Source of the DNA: Curtobacterium sp. MCLR17_036
GTDB taxonomy: Bacteria; Actinomycetota; Actinomycetes; Actinomycetales; Microbacteriaceae
Reading direction: 5' to 3'
NCBI RefSeq assembly: GCF_003234445.2
Contig: NZ_CP126269.1
Span: forward strand, 682,001 to 746,000
Length of the DNA stretch: 64,000 bases
In this document: positions 24,897 to 32,819 of the stretch, in pieces
Layout: each line of letters starts with the position of its first letter
Position numbering within the stretch: position 1 is the stretch's first letter
The notes under the pieces: model-generated
Told to the model about the DNA's origin: nothing
Database searches by the model: none
The model's input: the letters and a program-made list of their open reading frames with translations, nothing else
Made by a program: the position numbers and the translations under genes

Positions 24897-26996
24897 TCAC
24901 GCCAGATCCTGGTACTCGTAGGCCTGCCGGACGAGGCCGAGAACGTAGCTGAAGTCCGTCGTGTCGTCGAAAGCGACCTGTGTATTACCGACTCCCCAAT
25001 GCCCGATCGCGCTTACATCGCGAACCACTCGGCGTTCGTCGCGGAGCGCCGTGATCGGGATGTTCAGCACGAGGAGGAGCCGCGACGCCTGCGGGACGAC
25101 GTCGAGGAACGTCGTCTCCGTCCGGAAGGCCACGCGCACCTTTAGGAAATCAAGGGTGACGGAGGGATCGAACGACATGACTTCGTTGCGAAGCCGCTCG
25201 AAGTCCCTACGGCGCTCCGGCCGGAACAGATTCGGGTGGTCAGCGATCGTGTACTGCGACTCTGTCCGGCTCTCCTGGTACGTCGCGAGCACCTCGGGCG
25301 GAAGCGCGGGCCGAGGCCAGATTCGCAGCGCCTGCTGAGCCAGCCGCGCGGCGCGGGTCCGGATGGCGGACTCGTCCCAGATGTCGAGCTGCCCGATGCC
25401 TTGGTTTAGGCGAAGCGGGCTCTCCCTGAAGCCACCTTCCATGTCCCGCTTCTCACGGAACGGCCGGTCTGAGTACTCGGAGTTGTATCCGGTCAGGGTG
25501 AGATTGCCGAGGGTGTGCAGGCACGCCGACTGGATCTCCTGCCATTTCTCGCCGAGATCGGCTCGCCACTCCGGACGGAGTGACTCGTTCTGCGGGAGGA
25601 TGTGCTCGATCGTGTACTCGTCCGTCGCGACGGGTTCCTTCCGGCCGTGGTTCTCCAACGACCGGAAAAAGTATGAGCGCCGCTTGAAGTGGTACGCGTC
25701 GAACGACTGCAGCTTCTCCTCGAACTCGGCGTCGGTCGGGAACGTCCGGTATCCCTGCAGGCGCAGGAAGTGTGCTTTGACGCTTTCGACGTAGCGGTCC
25801 TTCCGGAGGGCCCGCGCCAGGCTCTGGAACGTGGTGGTCAGCGAGTTCGTGGCCCAGCCGGTGACGGCGCGTCGCACGACGTACGAGGTCACCATGTGGA
25901 CGATCTCGAGCAGTTCGTCCTTCTTGATCACGTCGAAGTCGTAGTCCGTGTATGCCTCGAGGAGGAAGGGGTAGACCACGTCCGCGCGGATCTGGACGAG
26001 ATCGTCGAACGCTGCCCGTAGTGCTTTGTCGGGTTCGCGGCCGAGCGCGATGGCGCTGTACCGGCGCGAGTACTCGCGCAGCTCAAGGACGAGGACATCG
26101 ATCGATTCGCCATGCTGCATCTGAATGGCTGCGTAGTCCTTGAACGCGTCGTAGATGTCCCCGAGTCGCGGGATGCTGCCGGTGACGGTGGCAAGGTAGT
26201 GCCGTACGAAGTCATCGAACGCCGACTCGGAACCGGCGCCGGTGAAATCAAGCTCCATTGGCCGCCAGTAACCCGTCCAAAGCCGTTCCTGCGCGTTCGT
26301 CGTCAGCCCCATCAGCACAAAGTTGCGGATGAGATCCGCCTGCGAGAGCCGCTTGCCGGTTGAGTTCATCGCCTCGAACACGAGCTGCGGGTGATCGATC
26401 CCGAGCTGCAGGTGCACGTCGACCACCTGCAACTTCGCCAACCCGCGGCACACGGTCGCCAGATCGGTGGACGACGCCCCGATTTGGGCGCGAAAGAACT
26501 CGAAGTTGTCGAACACGCGGCTAGTCGTCTCTGCCGCAGGCTCGGTGCCATCGATGACCGATTTCAGTGCACCCCGATCGTCCTGGGAGAGCAGGAGTTT
26601 GTATCGCCGTTCGTCGGTCTTGAACCGATTCGTGAGGTAGGAGTCGCGGATCTCCTCAGCCGAGAAGCCTTCAAGTGGTTCGCGATCCTCGTCGGCTGGG
26701 CCGCCCAGGTGGGCGGCGAGCGCTGCGAGGATCAGGCTGACCGTTGTGACGCGTTGTTGACCGTCGATGATGAGGCTCGGCGCCTGGTTGGTCTGCGTGC
26801 CCGCGGCTTTCTCCACGTACACGACGGATCCCGTGAAGTGAGCGCCGAGCTCTTCGTTGCCGCCAGCCCGAAGGATGTCCTTCCAGAGTTGCTCACACTC
26901 GGCACGACCCCACGCGTACGCCCGTTGATAGATGGGAACTTCGAACTGGCTCGTTACCTTTAGCAGATCGAGGAGATTCGCGTCGACGGCCTTCAC
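24897..26996 (-). CDS. GmrSD-like DUF262/DUF1524 nuclease
   Basis: 699 residues. The N-terminal DUF262 (ParB/sulfiredoxin fold) has the hallmark IYQRAYAWG and IIDGQQRVTTVSLIL. A central helical linker follows, then DUF1524 with the HNH-type pair EHILPQ and LHTLGNLTLTGYN (about residue 500-560). A C-terminal segment (NLFRPERRRDFERLR...DVSAIGHWGVGN) resembles DUF5655. Relatives such as GmrSD and BrxU cut modified (glucosylated or hydroxymethylated) phage DNA and complement restriction enzymes that such phages evade. The GTG at 26996 (MKAVDANLL) has GAGGGCC just upstream. Convergent with 24186. Confidence 0.85.
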   Translation of the reverse strand: MKAVDANLLDLLKVTSQFEVPIYQRAYAWGRAECEQLWKDILRAGGNEELGAHFTGSVVYVEKAAGTQTNQAPSLIIDGQQRVTTVSLILAALAAHLGGPADEDREPLEGFSAEEIRDSYLTNRFKTDERRYKLLLSQDDRGALKSVIDGTEPAAETTSRVFDNFEFFRAQIGASSTDLATVCRGLAKLQVVDVHLQLGIDHPQLVFEAMNSTGKRLSQADLIRNFVLMGLTTNAQERLWTGYWRPMELDFTGAGSESAFDDFVRHYLATVTGSIPRLGDIYDAFKDYAAIQMQHGESIDVLVLELREYSRRYSAIALGREPDKALRAAFDDLVQIRADVVYPFLLEAYTDYDFDVIKKDELLEIVHMVTSYVVRRAVTGWATNSLTTTFQSLARALRKDRYVESVKAHFLRLQGYRTFPTDAEFEEKLQSFDAYHFKRRSYFFRSLENHGRKEPVATDEYTIEHILPQNESLRPEWRADLGEKWQEIQSACLHTLGNLTLTGYNSEYSDRPFREKRDMEGGFRESPLRLNQGIGQLDIWDESAIRTRAARLAQQALRIWPRPALPPEVLATYQESRTESQYTIADHPNLFRPERRRDFERLRNEVMSFDPSVTLDFLKVRVAFRTETTFLDVVPQASRLLLVLNIPITALRDERRVVRDVSAIGHWGVGNTQVAFDDTTDFSYVLGLVRQAYEYQDLA

Positions 26997-27181
26997 GGCC
27001 CTCAACCTACCGGCATCCCGCCCCCTCGCAGCACCCGCTCGATCACCCCTCGAAATCTTGTGAGCCGTCAGTGGTTGAGACACGGAATGGGCCTCTACGC
27101 CGCGTGGAATCCGATCCTGCCGGTGGTGCTGCCTACGTGGCAGCTACGTCTCTTGCCGATAGAAGGCCCTATCGTGGGCCT

Positions 27182-28588
27182 ATGGAGTTCGATGCCGACG
27201 CCCAGCTCCTCGCTTCCGACGTCTCGTGGGCTTGGAGGAGCTTGGTCGCCGATGCGATGGAGAACGTCCGTGTGTACACCCCGTACTTCGATTTTCTCCT
27301 CGTTCGCCTCTTAACGGGCGCTGATCTTCCGACCTCCGCCATTTGCGTCGTCACGGACTTGTCACCCCGGTCTGGTAACCAGCAGTACCGTGCGCAGCTC
27401 CTCGCGACCCGCGCTCTTCTTCGAATTGGTGTTACTGTCCGTTCGCTCGGCCGCTTACACGCGAAGGTGCTCCTCGCCGACGACCGAGTAGCGACAATCG
27501 GCTCGCAGAACTTCACCAGATACGCAACCGAAAGCCATGAGACCACTGTTGCCGGCCTGCAGCATCTCGGGAAAGGCGACTTCCTCTCGACGCTTGATGC
27601 TTGGCTTGAATCGGCAATTCTGGTCAGTGAGGAGTTCGTCGAGAGCCTCCTGACGGAACTTGATGAAGAGATGGCAGCCGCTGCCGCAGCCAATGGCCGG
27701 CTAGCCGACGCATTCGATGAGCGCTGGAAAGTGTACCTACACGCACTCGAGGAGGCGGCGGAGGCGGATCGGCTGCGCGCGCAGCGCCAGCAGGAGTTGA
27801 AAGCCGCGCAGCGGGAACGCGCGGAACGTCCGCAAGCGTCGAAGGACGTGAATCGCCGCGACAACCACGCTGACGTGGCTGCAACGCGGGACGCGTTCCG
27901 GCGTCGGCTCGGTCAGGCCGTTGCTAAGCAGCGTCAGGCGCAGCAGTCCGTCTGGGCAGCCGTTCGCCACACCGGGGGCTGGATGGGCTACAGCTCGTTC
28001 CTACCGGATGATCCGCAGGCGGACTTCACGAATTGGATCGTTCAGGGCAGTGGGGGCACCGGCACTCTGGTGTCGCTCACTCGATACCGCATGTATCCGC
28101 TTATCCTCAACCCGTCCGGGCGCATTGCATTCGCCCGGGTCGTGAAGACGCGTATCAGCTATCTCCGGTTCGCGGTCGGTCCACTGGCGATCGGTGTTTT
28201 GGGTGGCTACTCGCTTCAGGCACAGGTCGAGCTTCCGGAAACCGATACCGAAGAGGCCAATTTGCACATCACGGTGTTCCCGTTGCATCTGCCAGTCGTT
28301 GACGGTGTTCGCCTCCGAATCCAGTTTGACGGTGCCGCGGGCAGACTTCGGGGCTGGGTGCCAGCAGGTCGCCGAACGGAGGGCGAACGTCGCTGGGACC
28401 CGTCGCCGGTGCTGAGCGCACTCGACGACCCCGACGCAGTCGACCAGCTCACAGCCCGCGTACTCGAGTCCTTCAGGTACAAGACGCTCGACGTAGGGAA
28501 GCTGAACGCGGCAGAGTTCTTTCCAGCAGGAGGCTCGCGGGTGTCACTCCTGCAGTTTGCGGGGCTTCCTGTCCTGAGCATCGGATGA
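27182..28588 (+). CDS. Phospholipase-D-fold nuclease with coiled coil and unknown C-terminal domain
   Basis: 468 residues. The N-terminal PLD domain (about 1-150) has one complete HKD motif, HAKVLLADDRVATIGSQNFT, so activity would need a dimer. A charged alanine-rich coiled coil follows (about 155-245, LDEEMAAAAAANG ... KAAQRERAERPQ). A beta-rich C-terminal half (about 260-468) resembles nothing recognised. The lone HKD fits nucleases of the Nuc/BfiI type rather than lipid hydrolases. ATG 27182 is chosen because the upstream codons are poor. Last gene of the defence island, divergent from the DUF262 nuclease. Confidence 0.7.
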   Translation: MEFDADAQLLASDVSWAWRSLVADAMENVRVYTPYFDFLLVRLLTGADLPTSAICVVTDLSPRSGNQQYRAQLLATRALLRIGVTVRSLGRLHAKVLLADDRVATIGSQNFTRYATESHETTVAGLQHLGKGDFLSTLDAWLESAILVSEEFVESLLTELDEEMAAAAAANGRLADAFDERWKVYLHALEEAAEADRLRAQRQQELKAAQRERAERPQASKDVNRRDNHADVAATRDAFRRRLGQAVAKQRQAQQSVWAAVRHTGGWMGYSSFLPDDPQADFTNWIVQGSGGTGTLVSLTRYRMYPLILNPSGRIAFARVVKTRISYLRFAVGPLAIGVLGGYSLQAQVELPETDTEEANLHITVFPLHLPVVDGVRLRIQFDGAAGRLRGWVPAGRRTEGERRWDPSPVLSALDDPDAVDQLTARVLESFRYKTLDVGKLNAAEFFPAGGSRVSLLQFAGLPVLSIG

Positions 28589-29146
28589 TCCTCACCTGGC
28601 ATCAGGGCTTCGACGACGGACGTAACGTGAGTGCAGCCACTGGTTCTAGGGTCTCAGACTCTTCGAGCTGACGACTCCGACCAGCCTGGACCTGCGGGTC
28701 CCGTTCCGCCGCCCCGTCCCGCTCTCAACGTCCACCCAACTGGCTAGGCTCCGGGGCCCTAGTCGGAGCTGGAAGACCGTAGAAGGGCTCCCGACGCGTG
28801 GGAACGCGTCGCTGATTGTTGCGACTAGCGCGGTCGTGGCTGGTGCGACGGTCGGAGCAGGGGCTAGCTTGTCGCACGTCCGACCGCAACGCGCTCGGAG
28901 ACGTATCACGGCGCAGCCTCCCAGAGGCGTGGAACAGAATCCCGAAACCCGTGGAACGCCCGTCGTTGCTGGGATCGGCGGTCCGCGCCACCACTGGCAT
29001 CCGCGAATAGACCGAACACCTCGCCGAGATCGATCGGTCGGTCGACGGGATCGGCTCGGCGTACTCCGTCCGGAGCGCCTCCCGCCCTCGTGGCGGTGGA
29101 GACGGCGTGCGACGTCTCGGGAACCAACCCCTCCGCACGTCGGCGA
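28589..29146. other. Gene-poor boundary region
   Basis: About 560 bases with no reading frame that looks coding on either strand. Composition is mixed, with stretches such as GCTAGC and CCCTAG unlike the neighbours. It marks the right edge of the defence island. No inverted repeats, tRNA remnant or integrase was seen. Confidence 0.5.
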
Positions 29147-29545
29147 TCACGCCGGTGTGAAGGGACCGCCGTACTCGCGGAGGTGACCGATGCGTCCCGC
29201 GTGGAGGGTGATGACGGAGACGTACCGGCGGCGGAGTCGTCCGTCGCGGTCCGCTCGACGGAGGACCGCTTCGTACTCGCAGACCACGACGGCAGGGTCA
29301 TCGGTCGAGCGCACGGTGTGGAAGGTGACCTCGTCGAACCACAGGAACCCGTCGAGGCCCGCTGCCATGGCCTCGATCGCGGGCCGTCCGACGATGGGTT
29401 GCACGTCGCCGGCTCCGTCGAAGGGCACGTCGATCACCGCGTCCGGGGTGAAGAGTTCCGGGAAGGAGGAGACGCCCGGGGCGACGCGGTCGCCGAGTGC
29501 GCTGACGAACGCGGCGACCGCGGCAGCGAAGTGCGGAGTGTCCAT
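29147..29545 (-). CDS. SnoaL-like / NTF2-fold protein
   Basis: 132 residues with the pattern of the NTF2-like superfamily: an N-terminal helix (HFAAAVAAFVSAL), FTPDAVIDVPF, GRPAIEAMAAGL, CEYEAVLRRADRDGR and a closing strand VITLHAGRIGHLREYGG. Members include polyketide cyclases and isomerases as well as non-enzymes, and the substrate cannot be predicted. Immediately upstream a strong AAGGAGG and two very short frames (29553-29620) look like the remains of a deleted first gene of the same unit. Confidence 0.8.
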   Translation of the reverse strand: MDTPHFAAAVAAFVSALGDRVAPGVSSFPELFTPDAVIDVPFDGAGDVQPIVGRPAIEAMAAGLDGFLWFDEVTFHTVRSTDDPAVVVCEYEAVLRRADRDGRLRRRYVSVITLHAGRIGHLREYGGPFTPA

Positions 29546-29736
29546 GACGGTTCAGACCAGCCGTTCGTTCGCGGTTCCGCCACTGACCGTGGTCATCGCG
29601 GGGAGGGTGAGCTGTCCATCATCCTCCTTGCCTGCGTGCAGGCGTTGCACGAGGGTCCGCAGGATCGTCGCGGTCACGAGCCGGTCCGCGACCCCGCGGG
29701 CGGCCAAGCCGAGGCGGGTCCGGGCAGCAGCTCCGC

Positions 29737-30252
29737 GACCAGCTCGAGACCAACCTGTTCGGTGTCTTCCACGTCACCCAGGCCGTGCTGCCGATCCTCC
29801 GTGAGCAGGGCTCCGGCCACATCATCCAGGTCTCCACCATCGGCGGTGTCGCAGCGTTCCCGAGCCTCGGCGGCTACCACGCCTCGAAGTGGGCACTGGA
29901 GGGCATGACCGAAGCCCTGTCGCAGGAGGTCGCTGGCCTCGGGATCAAGGTCACCCTCGTCGAGCCGGGTGGGTTCGCCACCGACTGGGCCGGCAGCTCG
30001 GCCGTCTTCGCCGACCCGCAGCCGGCGTAACAGCCGCTGCACGACGCGATGGCGGAGCAGATGTCGGGCAACCAGAGCCCCGATCCGGTCGGGTTCGGCC
30101 CCGCAATCCTCAAGGTCGTTGACGCCGAGAAGGCGCCGCTGCGCGTGTTCTTCGGTGAGCAGCCGACCCAGCTGGCGCCGCACATCTACCAGCAGCGCCT
30201 CGCCGAGTGGGCCGAGTGGGCCCCCGTCTCCCGCGAGGCCGAGGGCAAGTAG
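29737..30252 (+). pseudogene. Short-chain dehydrogenase remnant, 5' deleted, internal stop
   Basis: The C-terminal two thirds of an SDR: QLETNLFGVFHVTQAVLP, active-site YHASK and VEPGGFATDW. The cofactor-binding GxxxGxG half is gone because homology begins abruptly at about 29737. An in-frame TAA lies at 30028-30030, after which family-like sequence resumes (MAEQMSGNQSPDPVGFG...LAEWAEW) to 30252. A perfect terminator follows. Two independent lesions make this non-functional. Confidence 0.85.
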
Positions 30253-30258
30253 CGCGTC

Positions 30259-30297
30259 CGCGGAGGGGCGTGTCGCCGTGCGGCGCGCCCCTCCGCG
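30259..30297 (+). terminator. Terminator after the SDR remnant
   Basis: Perfect 12-bp stem CGCGGAGGGGCG (30259-30270) with its complement at 30286-30297, six bases beyond the stop at 30252. Confidence 0.7.
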
Positions 30298-30299
30298 TC

Positions 30300-30355
30300 G
30301 CAACCAGGCCACGGCAAGCACTCCACGGCAACCAGGCCTCGGCAACCACTCCACA
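30300..30355 (+). repeat. 28-bp tandem duplication
   Basis: GCAACCAGGCC-CGGCAA-CACTCCAC repeats at 30300-30327 and 30328-30355 with about 3 differences, followed by a partial third unit (GCAACCGCTCC). It lies in the leader of the FMN reductase gene. Confidence 0.7.
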
Positions 30356-30381
30356 GCAACCGCTCCGGAAGGCGACCACCC

Positions 30382-30942
30382 ATGGCGCTCCTGAAGATCG
30401 CGATCGTCGTCGGCAGCACCCGCCCGGGCCGCGCCGGTGCCGCCGTCGCTGCCTGGATCCACGACCAGGCATCGGCGCGAGATGCCGCGACGTACGAGGT
30501 CGTCGACCTCGCGGAAGCGGCTCTGCCCCTGCTCGACGAAGCCGTTCCGGCGCTCGCCGGTCAGTACGAACACCAGCACACGAAGGACTGGGCCGCGACC
30601 GTGGCCCGGTTCGACGGCTTCGTGTTCGTCACCCCCGAGTACAACCACTCGACCGCTCCGGCGCTGCTGAACGCGCTCCACCACGTCTACCGCGAGTGGA
30701 ACGACAAGGCCGTGGGCTTCGTCAGCTACGGCACCAGCTACGGCGTCCGTGCCGTCGAGCACCTCCGCGGTGTCGTCGGTGAACTCCAGATGGCCGACGT
30801 CCGCAACCAGGTCCGCTTCCACCTGCCCGGTGACTTCCCCGAGCGGGTCCTGACGCCCACGGCTGTGCACGAGGGGCAGGCGACCGACCTGTTCGACCAG
30901 CTCGAACGGTGGGTCGGGGCGCTCCGAACGATCCGGGGCTGA
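30382..30942 (+). CDS. NADPH-dependent FMN reductase
   Basis: Flavodoxin-fold reductase of 186 residues. It carries the FMN phosphate loop GSTRPGR (about residue 11-17) and the family signature TPEYNHSTAPALLNAL. Members reduce FMN, quinones, azo dyes or chromate with NADPH. ATG 30382 has a GGAAGG site. It stands alone between the broken SDR and a tetR remnant, so its original regulator has probably been lost. Confidence 0.9.
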   Translation: MALLKIAIVVGSTRPGRAGAAVAAWIHDQASARDAATYEVVDLAEAALPLLDEAVPALAGQYEHQHTKDWAATVARFDGFVFVTPEYNHSTAPALLNALHHVYREWNDKAVGFVSYGTSYGVRAVEHLRGVVGELQMADVRNQVRFHLPGDFPERVLTPTAVHEGQATDLFDQLERWVGALRTIRG

Positions 30943-30961
30943 CGGGTGCCCGACTGTGCGG

Positions 30962-31065
30962 CGTCGGTGTGCGAGGTCGCGGTCGTCGTCGGAGCTCTGC
31001 CGACGCCGGAGCTCAGCCAGGAACGCGCCCCGGCACGCTCCCGTGACCGTCCGCGACCGGGGATC
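30962..31065 (-). pseudogene. Remnant of a TetR-regulator 3' end
   Basis: About 100 bases align with the 3' part of the intact tetR gene at 41814-42437 (its bases around 41880-41985). The encoded piece ACRGAFLAELRRRQSSDDDRD matches ACHGVFLAELRHWQNSDDDRD. No DNA-binding domain remains. It lies on the same strand as the intact copy, so the pair brackets the 10.8-kb catabolic region as imperfect direct repeats. Confidence 0.7.
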
Positions 31066-31120
31066 GGGCCACCCCGAGGGGCGGGCGCTGGCCGGCCCGC
31101 GCCCGTACGGGGTGCTCCGT

Positions 31121-31909
31121 CTACTTCGAGCTCGGTCGTCCGGGGATGTGGCTGAGGATCGACTTCGAGAAGCCACCGTCGACGCAGATGTCCTGTCCCG
31201 TGACGTAGCCGGCGAGCGGACTCACGAGGAACTCGATGACGTTGGCGACGTCGAGGGGTTCGCCGATCCGGTGCAGGGGGATGATCTCCTCCCGTGCCCG
31301 CTTCACCGCCGGGTCGAGGTACATCTTCTCCGTCATCGCGGTCCGGGTCATGCCTGGTGACACCACGTTGACGTTGATGCCGTCGGCGGCCCATTCCAGG
31401 GCGAACGTCTGCGCCATGATCGTCAACGCCGCCTTGGTGGGGCTGTAGGGTCCGGACCCTGCGTGCGGGAGCTGTCCGGACATCGACGACGTGAAGCACG
31501 CGGCGCCGCCACTCGCCTTGAGGTGTTCGTGGCTCGCCTTCCCGAGGAGCCAGGCGCCGCGGAGGTTCACGGCGAACATCTCGTCCCACTCGTCGAGGGT
31601 GACGTCCTTCAACGGTGCAGGGCTGGCCACACCGGCGTTCGCGACGAGGGCGTCCAGTCCACCGAAGGCGTCGGCGGCCTCCCCGACGAGCCGCCCGGGA
31701 ACGGCCGGGTCACCGAGGTCCCCGCTCATCGCGATCGCGGTCCCACCCAACGACTCGATCTGGCGGACGACGTCTCGCTGCCGATCGGTGACCTCGTACC
31801 CGCACACGGCGATCATGGCTCGTTCACCGCGAGCCAGTGCCGCCTCGGCGAGCCGCACGCTCGCCGCTGCACCGATCCCGCTGCTCCCACCGCTGACCAG
31901 AGCTCTCAT
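31121..31909 (-). CDS. Short-chain dehydrogenase/reductase
   Basis: Classical SDR of 262 residues. Nucleotide-binding motif SGGSSGIG is at 6-13, with NAG at about 90, catalytic Ser in FTSSMSG and YSPTK (Tyr-x3-Lys). The C-terminus has VTGQDICVDGGFS. A CGYEV insertion after strand 2 is unusual. It overlaps the isomerase gene by four bases and is last in the unit MFS-isomerase-SDR. It probably oxidises a hydroxyl of the substrate handled by this cluster, but the sugar is unknown. Confidence 0.9.
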   Translation of the reverse strand: MRALVSGGSSGIGAAASVRLAEAALARGERAMIAVCGYEVTDRQRDVVRQIESLGGTAIAMSGDLGDPAVPGRLVGEAADAFGGLDALVANAGVASPAPLKDVTLDEWDEMFAVNLRGAWLLGKASHEHLKASGGAACFTSSMSGQLPHAGSGPYSPTKAALTIMAQTFALEWAADGINVNVVSPGMTRTAMTEKMYLDPAVKRAREEIIPLHRIGEPLDVANVIEFLVSPLAGYVTGQDICVDGGFSKSILSHIPGRPSSK

Positions 31910-32763
31910 GCCTCGTCCTCCTCCTTCGTCGAGACGAGCGCCGGTGCGCCGACGCTCGGTACCCTCCATCCCCTGCTGCTCAGTTCGTCCATCGCCTTGT
32001 CGAACTCGAGCAGGGGTTCGTCCTCGCGGATCACCTCGAGGACGACGTCGTCCGTCCCGATCGTCGCGTCCACGGCCGCGCCGAGCGCTTCCCAGTCGAT
32101 GACGCCCGTGCCGATCGGGTCGTGCCCCCAGGACTCGATGCCCGTGTCGGAGACGTGCATGAGCGCGATGGCGTCCGCGTGCTCGAGCAGTCCGGCGACC
32201 GGGTCCTCCCCGATGAACGCGGCGTTGGCGGCGTCGTAGACGATCTTGAGTGCATCGTCGTCGACGGTGTCGATGATCCGCGCGAGGTCCCCGATCGTCG
32301 GTGCGAAGCAGTACGGCGTGTTCTCGAAGAGCAGGCGCTGCCCCGATCGGCGCGCGAGCGGGACGAGTTCCTCCAGGCTCTCGTACATCCACCCGTGGAC
32401 CTGGTCCAGCGTCGGCGAGATCATGGGCCGCCGCGTCCCGGGCGACACGACGACCTCCCGAGCACCCCACTCCGCGGCCAGGTCGATGACGGACGCGATG
32501 TGCTCGATGCTCTTGCGCCGCATGCTCGCCGCTGGGCTCGCGAGGTTGAGGTCGTAGCCTCCGGCGTTGAGCGATCGGATGGACGCCCCCGTCTGGTCGA
32601 GCCGAGCGCGCGTCGACGCCCGTTCGGCGGCGTCGATCTCCTCCGGCCAGCAGTGCGGCGAGCTGATCGGGATCTCGAACGTCGTGTAGCCGTGGTCGGT
32701 GAGTTCGGCGATCGCGTCGGTGGCCTTCCTGGACCAGAGGTAGGAGAACGTGTTGATGATCAT
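31906..32763 (-). CDS. Sugar phosphate isomerase/epimerase (AP endonuclease 2 family)
   Basis: TIM-barrel protein of 285 residues, in the IolE/IolI/hydroxypyruvate isomerase superfamily. Metal-site segments are visible: EIPISSPHCW, VVSPGTRR, LLFENTPY, IVYDAANAAF, LMHVSDTG and LEVIRED, which supply the Glu-Asp-His-Glu set. ATG 32763 follows GGGGGACTCCC-like bases. Lies between the MHS carrier and an SDR in one operon. A second family member occurs at 39140 in the divergent operon, so two isomerisation or epimerisation steps may be needed. Confidence 0.87.
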   Translation of the reverse strand: MIINTFSYLWSRKATDAIAELTDHGYTTFEIPISSPHCWPEEIDAAERASTRARLDQTGASIRSLNAGGYDLNLASPAASMRRKSIEHIASVIDLAAEWGAREVVVSPGTRRPMISPTLDQVHGWMYESLEELVPLARRSGQRLLFENTPYCFAPTIGDLARIIDTVDDDALKIVYDAANAAFIGEDPVAGLLEHADAIALMHVSDTGIESWGHDPIGTGVIDWEALGAAVDATIGTDDVVLEVIREDEPLLEFDKAMDELSSRGWRVPSVGAPALVSTKEEDEA

Positions 32764-32819
32764 GGGGGACTCCCGTTCGGGTTGTGTTCCGCTGTCGTGT
32801 CGTGTCGGGTCTCGTCGGG

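Noticed and set aside
17187..28588. Phase-variable specificity (second hsdS or invertase)
   Set aside because: Only one hsdS is present, with no inverted copy or recombinase gene beside it.
28589..29146. Integration site or tRNA remnant at the island edge
   Set aside because: No cloverleaf, no duplicated att-like word and no integrase could be seen.
29674..31176. A 500-codon open frame on the minus strand
   Set aside because: It overlaps a good FMN reductase and an SDR remnant, is Arg/Gly-rich and has no domain logic. Only its short tetR-like piece near 30962-31065 is meaningful.
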